A program made the position numbers and the translations under genes. DNA of 64,000 bases from positions 21,903,471 to 21,967,470 of the forward strand of contig JAIOJX010000027.1 of the NCBI GenBank assembly GCA_022376925.1. Reading direction: 5' to 3'. Below, piece by piece: positions 21,713-31,560 of the stretch. Position 1 is the first letter of the stretch; each line of letters begins with the position of its first letter. The notes beneath the pieces were generated by a model. That model had not been told where the DNA came from and ran no database searches. It was given only the letters and a program-made list of their open reading frames with translations. This DNA is from Tragulus kanchil (lineage: Eukaryota > Chordata > Mammalia > Artiodactyla > Tragulidae).

Positions 21713-22124
21713 GTAAGCACTCGTGGGCTCTCTCAGGTCCCAGCAGGAAATGGGTGGATGCTCACACTGGATCTTCAGGGGGTTCAATTAAAAGACTATT
21801 AACCGGGGCTTCCCTGGTGGTCCAGTGGGCAAGGACACTGCCTTGCAGTGCAAGAGGTGCCGGTTCGACCCCTGGCCTGGGAAGAGCCCACGTGGCTCGG
21901 AGCAGCTGGACCACTGTGTCCAACTACTGAGTCAGAGTGCTGGAGCGCATGCACCAAGCCCGTGCTCTGCGGCAGCAAGAGAGGCCACTGCAGTGGGAGG
22001 CCCACACAGGCCAAAGAACAAAGACGGAAATAAATGAAAGACCAATAGAAGTGGCCAAAAAAAAAAAAAAAGACTATTAACCAAGGTGCAGGCAGGGGGT
22101 GCAGAAGCCAGAAGGGATGGGCCA

Positions 22125-22482
22125 GGGCCCTTGGGCTGTTTCAGGGCATCCATGCCACCCCAAGCCTGAAAAAAGTGAAGAGGGACCCATCACCCGAACC
22201 AAGAACAGAGAGGGCTGAGTGCAGAGGGCTGGCAGAAGCCGTGACTCTCGCTCTCGGTGGTGGAACCCAGCTGGGAGGCAGTCGCCCTCCTGGGAGGCAG
22301 TCAGGGGGGTAAATTGTTCCCCCCCACTGCTCTCCCCCAGCCCTGCTCCCCTCCATCTCCTTCTGGGGCTCCCCATGACTAAAGACAGCTAGAAAGCAAG
22401 GGACTATCTTGACATCCATGCAGGGCAAGAAGAAGCCTCGAGAGGCAAAGAGATGGCTTGAAAGCTGAGCACACGTCCATGG
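22125..22482. other. RAB37 intron, unique sequence
   Basis: No exon, RNA or repeat recognised. Confidence 0.5.
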
Positions 22483-22680
22483 GACTTCTCCAGCGGTCCA
22501 GTTAAGCCTGCCTTCCAATGCAGAGGGCACAGGTTCGAGGTTTGATCTCTGGTCTGGAAGCTAGGAACCCACATACCTTGTGGGAAGAAAAATAAATAAA
22601 TAAAACAACAGAAGTAATATTGCACCAAATTCTTTATAAGACTTTGAAAAATGGTCCACATCAAAAGAAGAGTTAAGCAC
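22483..22680 (+). mobile_element. CHR-type SINE
   Basis: Forward copy with 'gggacttctccagcggtcc', 'gcacaggttcgaggtttgat', 'acataccttgtgg' and an AAATAAAT tail, then 'aaaatggtccacatcaaaag'. Confidence 0.75.
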
Positions 22681-24189
22681 ACGTCCAAACTTGGCATTGT
22701 CACGTGAGTCCTAGGGCGCTGGCAGATCAAGGTAAAGGTCAGGTTTCAGCACTCTGTCTCCCAGGACCAGTAGAGAGGAACAGCTCAGACTAAGGAAGTA
22801 ATCTCAGGCTTTCCCTATTCTTAGCCCGGCTGCAGGCCACAGACCCCTTCCTCCAGGCCACATCCTTATTTCTCTCCACTTTAACCACTCCCGCCAGCAG
22901 CTGGCAGCGACCTTGAATCCTGGAAAGGGTTTCAGCACCTCTCTTGGACGGTGGGAGGCCCAGAGGGGCTCTTTGGGGGTCTCCAGATTCCTAGTGTCCA
23001 GAGACGCTGAAAAGCAAATCTCATTTCCCGGGCGGCATGGGTGTTTGGAAGGCCAGCCTCCATGACCAAATAGAGAAGCAGGCCTGGAAAGTGCTGGGAC
23101 ACGGCAGAACCACGCTGGTGGGAAGAGAGGGGATCCCCAGAATCTAGGCTTGACCACTGGCTGCCAGTGCGGAAGACAAAGGACCACAACGGACTAGAAT
23201 GAAAGGCGGGGTGTGTGCCGGGCCTGAAGCCCAGCGGAAACACCAACCCCTGGGGCTGCTGGAGGGGCGGGGTCGAGTCCCAGGTGGGCGTGGCCAAGTC
23301 CCGGGTGGGCGGGGCCACTCTGGCAACCCCCCCAACCCTTGAGACCAGGGTACCTAGAAGCCGTTCAGGATAGGGGTACCACTCATCCTCCACCGCGGGC
23401 CCATGTCACTTACCTCTCAACCCTTAGGGCACACGGTGTCCCACAGTCCTCACTCACTCCTCTCCGTCCTTCCGCCTGTCAGAGGCAAGAGCGCATGGGG
23501 CGCTGGGGTGGGGTAGAAACTCTGAGTCCCTCTCCACAGGTGCACAGGGGTAGGTCCTCTGAAGTCTGCCACCAGCTTGGTGAAAAAAGTGAGGCCACTT
23601 GCTCACGAGAAGGACCACAGTGGGTGGTCAACAGCACACAGGCTGGGCTCTGCCTCTCCCCTGGGCCTTGGCTGTTTGCTTGGCACTGGTCAGCACCTCA
23701 GGACAAACCCACGGGCAGCTTAGCTGAGTGAGGGTCTGAGGGCTCGACTCAGGCCTGAGCCTGGCCTCTCCAGGGTCAAGTGCATGGCCTGGGAGCAAAA
23801 TGGATGTGTACCCTACCCCTCAGCTGGGACAAAACCCCGGAGAGCCCCCATACGGGCGGCAGGAGGGCGAGACAACAGCCCGTGACAGGAGCCAGAGCGA
23901 GGACCCCGTGGCTGAGACACCACTGCTGACTTACACACAAAGAGGCTTTGCAGCTGTCCCGAGAAAATGTCAGATTCTTCCACAAGCCCCCTGCCCACCC
24001 TTCTGTTCAGACCACCTGGATCTCTGTCCAGCAGCTGAAGTCTCTCGTGTCGTCTGGCAAAGGGGCTGGGGGCCGCGGGGGCCTCCTCCCCATATCCGTG
24101 GTCGGGGCTCCAGAGGACTGGGCTGCTGGACGCCCGCTTCGTGCCCCCTGTCATTGGCACAGAGATTTGAAACACTGCTGACAGCTTCT
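22681..24189. other. RAB37 intron, unique GC-rich sequence
   Basis: Contains a short imperfect repeat at about 23264-23325 (GGTGGGCGTGGCC / GGTGGGCGGGGCC). Several open frames have no recognisable family and no conserved splice context. Confidence 0.5.
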
Positions 24190-24395
24190 TGCTGTTCAGT
24201 CCCTCGGTCGCGTCCGGCTCTTTGTGGCCCCATGGACTGCCGCCCGCCAGGCTCCCCTGTCCTTCCCTGTCTCCTCCTCAAACTCCTGTCCATTGAGTCC
24301 GTGAGGCCATCCAACCATCTCAACCTCTGTCGCCCCCTTCTCCTCTTGCCCTCAATCTTCCCCAGCATCAAGGTCTTTTCCGATGAACTGGCTGT
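24190..24395 (-). mobile_element. Art2A/BovA SINE
   Basis: Reverse-strand Art2A: 'tttgtggccccatggactgc', 'catccaaccatctcaacctc', 'atcttccccagcatcaagg'. Confidence 0.8.
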
Positions 24396-24552
24396 GTGCC
24401 CCTGTCCTGCGGGCCGCCCTAGCTGCCGTCAGCATCCTGGCACCTGGGGGTGGGGGGCAGGTATCCTGCCGGCCCAGCTCACGAAGCCGAGTGCAGCCTG
24501 GGCAGGAGAGGGGAGGAGTCCTTGACCTGCACGTTAAAGGAGACAGAGGCGT

Positions 24553-24690
24553 GACTTCCCTGGTGGTCCAGGGGTTAGGACTCCGTGCTTCCCCTGCAGG
24601 GGGCATGGGTTCAGTCCCTGGTTGGGGAATTCATATCTTGCCTGCTGCACAGCCAGAAAAAGAAAAGTTAATAATAAATACAGGAGATAG
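24553..24690 (+). mobile_element. CHR-1-type SINE
   Basis: Forward copy: 'cttccctggtggtccagggg', 'gggttcagtccctggttggg', A-rich tail near 24655-24680. Confidence 0.85.
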
Positions 24691-25479
24691 AGGCGGGTGG
24701 GGGGACCCCTGGGATCTCCCAGAGCCTCTGAAGCCTCTTGCTTCCAGAAGAGGGACCTGGCAGACACGTCTCAAACCAAGGTCTTCCCCAGCTCCTCCAT
24801 CATCAAGGCCACCAAACTGGCGGCCGCGTCCGGCGATGGGTTTACTGGGGGCCTGACGCCCAGGGCGCTCACCACTGGTCTCCCCAGCCAGCCGCGCTCC
24901 CGCCCAGCTCAGCTCCTCCTGGCTGTGGCTTCCCCCAGCGTCCCCTCAACTCTCCAGTCTGGCCTGAACACAGCTGTAAAGTTCCTCTTCCAAAAGCCTC
25001 ATCTCCCAGGGAGGGCGGGGCCGCGCCACGCCCTACCGTCCCCACCCCTGCCCCCACCTAGCACCATCAGTGGCTCTTACTGCCTTCCGGTGAATTGAAA
25101 TCCATCCTCTCCCTGCCCAGGTCTGGCACAGGTCCGTCCCGTGGTTTTTACACTCAGGCAATGCACATAAAAACCTTCAGGTCGTCTGCAGTCTTGGATC
25201 CCAAGCTTACCCCCACACACGTGGGGACCTGCGGTCAGGCACCTCAGACTCTGATGCCTGCAGGTGTCCCCCCAGCTCTGGGGGTTTCTTCCAGCCCCCT
25301 CTGCTCACTCCCCGATCAGCTGTACACAAAGGTTTCATACCACCTCCTCACCTCCTGCACCCCGAGGGTACGTGGGGGTGGCGTGGGGGTGACTCAGGTT
25401 CAGGAGAAGGGCAAGGAGATCTGTTGGGGGCAGTGGGGGTGTCCCTTCTGGACTTGGGAGTGCCGAGAGGGGCTGGGGA
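24691..25479. other. RAB37 intron, unique sequence
   Basis: GC-rich with open frames but no recognised exon. Confidence 0.45.
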
Positions 25480-25675
25480 CCCTGATGCTGGGAAAGACTG
25501 GAGGAAAGGGCAGGAGGAGAAGGGGCAGCAGAGGACCGGAGGGTTGGATGGCATCGCTGACTCAATGGACACGAGTCTGAGCAAATTCAGGGAGACGGGG
25601 AAGGACAGGCAGCCCGGCGTGCTGCCGTCCATGGGGTCGCAGAGTCGGACACCACTGAGCAGCTCAACAACCACC
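25480..25675 (+). mobile_element. Art2A/BovA SINE
   Basis: Forward: 'ctgatgctgggaaagactgg', 'tggatggcatcgctgactca', 'ccatggggtcgcagagtcgg'. Confidence 0.85.
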
Positions 25676-26110
25676 GCCTCTCCTCCATGAGCTCGTCTTA
25701 AATAATTACATTTGCAATGACCCTACTTCCAAATAAGGTCATGTCCTGAGTTCCTGGGGTTTAGGATTCCAGCATCTCTTTGAGGTGAGGGGAACCACAA
25801 GGCAACCTGTACCAGCCGGACTGGCAGTGGAAGGCCAGAGCGGACCAGACCACGTTCCCTCTCTCCCTCCCCTCCGGTCATCACCCTCTTGTGCAGAAGC
25901 CCTCTCCCCCGGGGGTTTCTGTGTGAGCCCCGGGGAGCCTGGAATGCAGGACACTGAAACAACTGGAGCATTATTTGCAGCCAGAGCCTCTGGTAGCCAA
26001 ATGGCAGGCCAGAGGGCACGTCTTCAGGGTTCTGTGCCACTGCCCCTCGCCTGTGGGCGCCCTCCCTACGTGCTTAGGAGGTTGTGGCACACCCACTTCT
26101 GGAAAATGGT
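25676..26110. other. RAB37 intron, unique sequence
   Basis: No gene recognised. A sizeable plus-strand open frame here has no family features. Confidence 0.45.
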
Positions 26111-26680
26111 TCCTGGGACTTCCCTGGTGCTCCAGTGGTTAAGACTGCACGCTTATCACTGTCTACAGTGGGTCAACTTTTAAGTTAAGGGGAAAACTGT
26201 TACTTTGTAGATAATATAAAATAAAAATTCAAAAAAATTTTTTTTTAACTAAAAAAGTGGGCTTCCCTGGTGATCCAGTGGGTAAGGACACCGCCTTGCA
26301 GTGCAAGGGGCGCCGGTTCCATCCTTGGCCTGGGAAGATCCCACGTGCTGCGGAGCAGCTGGACCGATGTGTCCAATTACTGAGCCGGAGCTTGGGGCAA
26401 CAACAGAGGCTGCTGCGATGGGAGGCCCACATGGGCCAAAGAACAGAGATGGATGAAAATAGATAAATGAAAGACCAATAGAAGTGGCCCACCCGCCCCC
26501 CTCCCTCCCCAACCCACACCCCCCAAAAAAAGAAATTTAAAAAGTTTTAAAAACTTAAAAAAAACAAAAAAAAAGACTCCACACTTCCAGTGCAAGAGGC
26601 ATGGATTCAATTCCTGGTCAGGGAACTAAGATCCCACATGCTGTGCTTGGCAGGCAGAAACACCACCATCACTCCATGAA
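26111..26680 (+). mobile_element. CHR-1 SINE remnant interrupted by a distinctive-subfamily tRNA-Glu SINE (copy 5)
   Basis: A CHR-1 head at 26117-26155 ('ctggtgctccagtggttaag') and a CHR-1 second half at 26572-26650 ('ggattcaattcctggtcagg') flank A/T-rich filler. Between them, 26260-26530 holds the distinctive SINE ('gccttgcagtgcaaggggcg', 'gaaagaccaatagaagtggc'). Its internal body is shortened and lacks the GCATGCGCCC segment. Confidence 0.7.
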
Positions 26681-27160
26681 AAATAGCTCCGTGTGTACAC
26701 ACAATCCCTACGAGGCTATGATCGCTCTTAAGCCAGGCCTGCCCATTGCCCGCACCCCGGTACCTAGGTGAAGAGGTGCGGGCCCCTGCCCCTCTGCATG
26801 CCCCTCACCCAGTCGCTCTGAAATGTACCCACGCTGCTCCATGGAACCCTGACTGCACTTATATAGGATTAGGGACCCGGTCACTGAAGGGCCAGCCCAG
26901 GCCAGTGCCCCTGAACGCTGCTCTGGACAATCCCTGAGCACACTCACCCTCTGTCACCAGGAGCTGCGGGGTTCCTGGGAGGTCCTGGGGAGTCCGCTCA
27001 AAACGACTCAAGACTGCACGAATTCATTTGGTGGCAAAGTTTAAGGCCTCCTGGATGCCGAGAAGGGGAATGGAGGGGGAGAAGCCCGCCTTGGAAGGTT
27101 CTCCTAGAGGGGGACATTCTGGGCACAGCCCAAGGGGTCACGAGGACATGGGAAACGTCA
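26681..27160. other. RAB37 intron, unique sequence
   Basis: No exon or RNA recognised. It leads into the CpG island. Confidence 0.45.
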
Positions 27161-27299
27161 GAGTTCAAGCACCAGCCAGGGAAGGGCAAATGGGCTACAC
27201 AGTGAATATTCATGGGTCGGTAAACATAATTACATTCAGAGGATGTCAAGCCGGGGTGTGTTAGCTAAAGCAAACCGCCTGCGAGCTGCGCTCAGAGCG

Positions 27300-27817
27300 C
27301 AGGAATGGTCTGGCACCCAGGACCCAGAGGCCCTCAGCCGCTCTCTGCCCGGACCCCGCCCCGCCCCAGCCACCTGCGCCGCGCGGGCTGGGTGGAGCTC
27401 GGGCGCCGCCTGCTGGCCGCCCTGCGCAGCGGCGACCCGGGCGCGAGTCCGCGGGTCCCCGCGAGGCCAGCCTTCCCCAGAAGGCGGGGTCTCCAGGGAC
27501 CGCTCCCCGAGGGAACCGCACCCCGGCAGCCGGCGACCCTGGGGACCGGGCCTAGGCTGGATCTGGCCCCCGCCCTCAGAGCCATGTGGCTCGAGGGTCC
27601 CGTCTGGGCCCTCGAGAACCGACCCTGCGGTCCTGCGCGCCCCCGCGGGACAGCCCGCTCGCCGGCCTTGTGGCTCAGGTGCCGGAACCGAGGGAGGAGC
27701 CTCTCGGGGTCCCGGCCCGGGCGGCGGAGGGGAGAAGGAGTGGGTGGAGCCTAAGGCGGGGCGGGCCCTGGCTGTCCCTCGCCCGCCGCCTGCCCGCCTC
27801 CCCTCTGGTCCAGGGAC
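27300..27817 (+). promoter_or_regulatory. RAB37 CpG-island promoter region (long isoform)
   Basis: CpG-dense, very GC-rich DNA just upstream of the exon-1 ATG, with GC boxes (CCCCGCCCCGCCCC at about 27354-27367; GGGGCGGG near 27755). No TATA box is seen. It is duplicated at about 28383-28900. The transcription start cannot be placed. Confidence 0.65.
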
Positions 27818-27907
27818 ATGGGCACGCCTGGCGCCGCTGCCTCCCGGGACGGCGAGGCCCCCGAGCGCTCCCCGCCCTGCGGTCCGAGCTACGATCTCAC
27901 GGGCAAG
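27818..27907 (+). CDS. RAB37: RAB37 exon 1 (long isoform), start of the 222-residue protein
   Basis: ATG in a good context (G at -3 and +4) opens 30 codons, MGTPGAAASRDGEAPERSPP onward to YDLTGK, closely matching the human RAB37 N-terminus. The donor is GTGGGT in phase 0. RAB37 is a Rab26-related small GTPase on secretory granules that drives regulated exocytosis in mast and other secretory cells. Joining this exon to 33727-33837, 34783-34824, 35261-35327, 35424-35476, 36376-36441, 37001-37057, 37143-37219 and 37417-37522 gives 669 bases and 222 residues without a frame break. Human RAB37 has 223. An identical second copy lies 1083 bases downstream. Confidence 0.92.
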
Positions 27908-28900
27908 GTGGGTGGGCACCGCGCCCCGCGCTGGGGACCCGGGGCCGGCTCTAGGGGCTTACCCCTCCCCGCGCGCTTTGCTCTAGACCCCGGCCCTCCC
28001 TTGCCCCAGCCCCTTCTGGCGGCGTCTGCGCTGGACACATCCCCGCTCCAGGCGGCCGGGTCTCCCAGGGTAAGGGGGCAGCGAGGAGGCAGAGCCCGGG
28101 CCCCATGCCAAGGTCCAGGGATCTGGGAGAGGGGAGAAGAGGGTAGGAAGTTCTGTGTGGCTCCCCGCCCATTTCCTTCTGCCACACTGCGGCCAGCACG
28201 AGCCCCTGGGAACCTCCTGCTCCTCCAGCTCCTAGGGCTGCCCGAGTTCAAGCACCAGCCAGGGAAGGGCAAATGGGCTACACAGTGAATATTCATGGGT
28301 CGGTAAACATAATTACATTCAGAGGATGTCAAGCCGGGGTGTGTTAGCTAAAGCAAACCGCCTGCGAGCTGCGCTCAGAGCGCAGGAATGGTCTGGCACC
28401 CAGGACCCAGAGGCCCTCAGCCGCTCTCTGCCCGGACCCCGCCCCGCCCCAGCCACCTGCGCCGCGCGGGCTGGGTGGAGCTCGGGCGCCGCCTGCTGGC
28501 CGCCCTGCGCAGCGGCGACCCGGGCGCGAGTCCGCGGGTCCCCGCGAGGCCAGCCTTCCCCAGAAGGCGGGGTCTCCAGGGACCGCTCCCCGAGGGAACC
28601 GCACCCCGGCAGCCGGCGACCCTGGGGACCGGGCCTAGGCTGGATCTGGCCCCCGCCCTCAGAGCCATGTGGCTCGAGGGTCCCGTCTGGGCCCTCGAGA
28701 ACCGACCCTGCGGTCCTGCGCGCCCCCGCGGGACAGCCCGCTCGCCGGCCTTGTGGCTCAGGTGCCGGAACCGAGGGAGGAGCCTCTCGGGGTCCCGGCC
28801 CGGGCGGCGGAGGGGAGAAGGAGTGGGTGGAGCCTAAGGCGGGGCGGGCCCTGGCTGTCCCTCGCCCGCCGCCTGCCCGCCTCCCCTCTGGTCCAGGGAC

Positions 28901-28990
28901 ATGGGCACGCCTGGCGCCGCTGCCTCCCGGGACGGCGAGGCCCCCGAGCGCTCCCCGCCCTGCGGTCCGAGCTACGATCTCACGGGCAAG
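28901..28990 (+). CDS. RAB37: Second copy of RAB37 exon 1 (duplication 6)
   Basis: Identical in sequence to 27818-27907, including start and donor. It probably reflects the false duplication; only one should enter the gene model. If the duplication were real, the gene would have two equivalent promoters and first exons. Confidence 0.8.
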
Positions 28991-29308
28991 GTGGGTGGGC
29001 ACCGCGCCCCGCGCTGGGGACCCGGGGCCGGCTCTAGGGGCTTACCCCTCCCCGCGCGCTTTGCTCTAGACCCCGGCCCTCCCTTGCCCCAGCCCCTTCT
29101 GGCGGCGTCTGCGCTGGACACATCCCCGCTCCAGGCGGCCGGGTCTCCCAGGGTAAGGGGGCAGCGAGGAGGCAGAGCCCGGGCCCCATGCCAAGGTCCA
29201 GGGATCTGGGAGAGGGGAGAAGAGGGTAGGAAGTTCTGTGTGGCTCCCCGCCCATTTCCTTCTGCCACACTGCGGCCAGCACGAGCCCCTGGGAACCTCC
29301 TGCTCCTC

Positions 29309-31560
29309 GCTAGGGTCTGAGCGCGCCGCTCCTAGGGCGCAGGTGCCCGAGGCGCTGAGACAGAGGGCTGCCCCCCAGCGGGGGTGGGGACTCCCAGTTG
29401 GGAGTCGTACCCCTGCCGCCCGCAGGTGCTGCTCCTTTCCCCTTCCACCCCTGCAGCCCGCTGCCCACACCTTCTTCGGGAGGATGTTGCTAGCCAAAAT
29501 GCGGACCTACCTGGGAATTTTCAGAACCTGAGAATGATCTGAGCAGTTAGGCACAAGTCCTCCACCTGAGACAGCTTCAGCCCGCTCTCGGGGGCTGGGC
29601 CCTGGGAAGGAGGTGGGGCTGCCCGTGGACACTGGTCTGTCTTGCCCTCCCCCTGCGCCCTTGGAGCAGGCAGGTACAGCGACCTCTGAAAGAGGTGCCT
29701 AAGGAGCTCCGAGCCTCCACCCTTCCTCTGTAGGGTCAGGAGAGACGAATGAGGGGAGAGACAATGAGGGGCCGCCCATTTCGTGCGGGATGACCTTGAA
29801 GGAGACCTGCCCTTTTCTGAGTCTTGGCTTCCTCCCTCCACCCCCTCTCCACTTCTTTCAGGGGAAGCTCCGCTGCAAGTCACCCGCCCAGAGCCGTTGA
29901 GATAGGCATCCTGTGCGGGCGCAGGCAGGAAATGGGCCCCCAGTGTGCTCAGGGGAGGGGAGTTGCTGAGGCCAGCCCCCAGCACAGGGCACTCACTGCC
30001 TGACCGGCCTACTGGGGTTTGCCTAGGAGGCGGCAAGGCTGAGCCAGCTGTCTGTGCTGGTGGACTTGCCTGGCTGGGTGGGTGGCTGGCACCGTTTGCT
30101 CCAGGCAGCTGTGATCTCTAAAGCACACAGGTACTCACCCTCCCTCCCTCCTGCCCCATCGGGTCCTGGCACCCAGGACCCAGGGAGCCAGGCAGGCTCC
30201 AGAGGGCTCCCCACCCACCAGCGGTGCCCTGGGCCACGTGGGCTTCTGTGCGGGGTTGGCCCCTGGCCCCCTTCCTGCCCGAGGCCTGCCCAGGAGGCTG
30301 AGTCCCGGACGGGCTCGGAGGAGCCTGAGGCCCCTTGGGAAGGGTTAGGGGGCCACAGCCGGGCAGAGGCCACTCCTTCCGGAGTCTCAGGTGGCTCTTG
30401 ACCCTGGTCATCGACAGACTCTTGAAAGGGCTAGGGTCTGAGCGCCGCTCCTAGGGCGCAGGTGCCCGAGGCGCTGAGACAGAGGGCTGCCCCAGCGGGG
30501 GTGGGGACTCCCAGTTGGGAGTCGTACCCCTGCCGCCCGCAGGTGCTGCTCCTTTCCCCTTCCACCCCTGCAGCCCGCTGCCCACACCTTCTTCGGGAGG
30601 ATGTTGCTAGCCAAAATGCGGACCTACCTGGGAATTTTCAGAACCTGAGAATGATCTGAGCAGTTAGGCACAAGTCCTCCACCTGAGACAGCTTCAGCCC
30701 GCTCTCGGGGGCTGGGCCCTGGGAAGGAGGTGGGGCTGCCCGTGGACACTGGTCTGTCTTGCCCTCCCCCTGCGCCCTTGGAGCAGGCAGGTACAGCGAC
30801 CTCTGAAAGAGGTGCCTAAGGAGCTCCGAGCCTCCACCCTTCCTCTGTAGGGTCAGGAGAGACGAATGAGGGGAGAGACAATGAGGGGCCGCCCATCTCG
30901 TGCAGGATGACCTTGAAGGAGACCTGCCCTTTTCTGAGTCTTGGCTTCCTCCCTCCACCCCCTCTCCACTTCTTTCAGGGGAAGCTCCGCTGCAAGTCAC
31001 CCGCCCAGAGCCGTTGAGATAGGCATCCTGTGCGGGCGCAGGCAGGAAATGGGCCCCCAGTGTGCTCAGGGGAGGGGAGTTGCTGAGGCCAGCCCCCAGC
31101 ACAGGGCACTCACTGCCTGACCGGCCTACTGGGGTTTGCCTAGGAGGCGGCAAGGCTGAGCCAGCTGTCTGTGCTGGTGGACTTGCCTGGCTGGGTGGGT
31201 GGCTGGCACCGTTTGCTCCAGGCAGCTGTGATCTCTAAAGCACACAGGTACTCACCCTCCCTCCCTCCTGCCCCATCGGGTCCTGGCACCCAGGACCCAG
31301 GGAGCCAGGCAGGCTCCAGAGGGCTCCCCACCCACCAGCGGTGCCCTGGGCCACGTGGGCTTCTGTGCGGGGTTGGCCCCTGGCCCCCTTCCTGCCCGAG
31401 GCCTGCCCAGGAGGCTGAGTCCCGGACGGGCTCGGAGGAGCCTGAGGCCCCTTGGGAAGGGTTAGGGAGGACGGGCCACAGCCGGGCAGCCCCACCCCCG
31501 GGCCACTCCTTCCGGAGTCTCAGGTGGCTCTTGACCCTGGTCATCGACAGACTCTTAAAG
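29309..31560. repeat. Tandem duplication 7 (unit about 1119 bp) in RAB37 intron 1
   Basis: Copy 1 (29309-30429) and copy 2 (30430-31560) differ by indels: GCGCGCCG versus GCGCCG, CCCCCC versus CCCC, and a 16-base loss near 30352-30367 of copy 1. Non-coding. The open frames of 97-214 codons in it are GC-rich shadows. Confidence 0.9.

Larger units (their letters stand above)
19964..22124. repeat. Tandem duplication 5 (unit about 1084 bp), overlaps duplication 4 and includes RAB37 exon 2A
   Basis: Copy 1 spans 19964-21041 and copy 2 spans 21060-22124, with a short unmatched spacer (21042-21059). Copy 2 has lost about 12 bases in its first 80 and one G in the RAB37 P-loop exon. Because it overlaps duplication 4, part of the sequence is present three times (about 18830-19166, 19970-20312, 21061-21394). 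Confidence 0.9.
27161..29308. repeat. Tandem duplication 6 (unit 1083 bp) containing the RAB37 CpG-island promoter and exon 1
   Basis: 27161-28225 matches 28244-29308 at offset 1083 with no differences noticed in coding parts. Between the copies, 28226-28243 reads like an error-laden version of the sequence that follows copy 2 (GCTCCTAGGGC...GCCCGAG near 29329). That is what a raw read running past the repeat would leave behind. Confidence 0.92.

Noticed and set aside
27243..27986. 247-codon plus frame and 227-codon minus frame over the RAB37 CpG island
   Set aside because: Both are shadow frames in CpG-rich DNA. The real coding segment is the 30-codon exon 1 in another frame at 27818.
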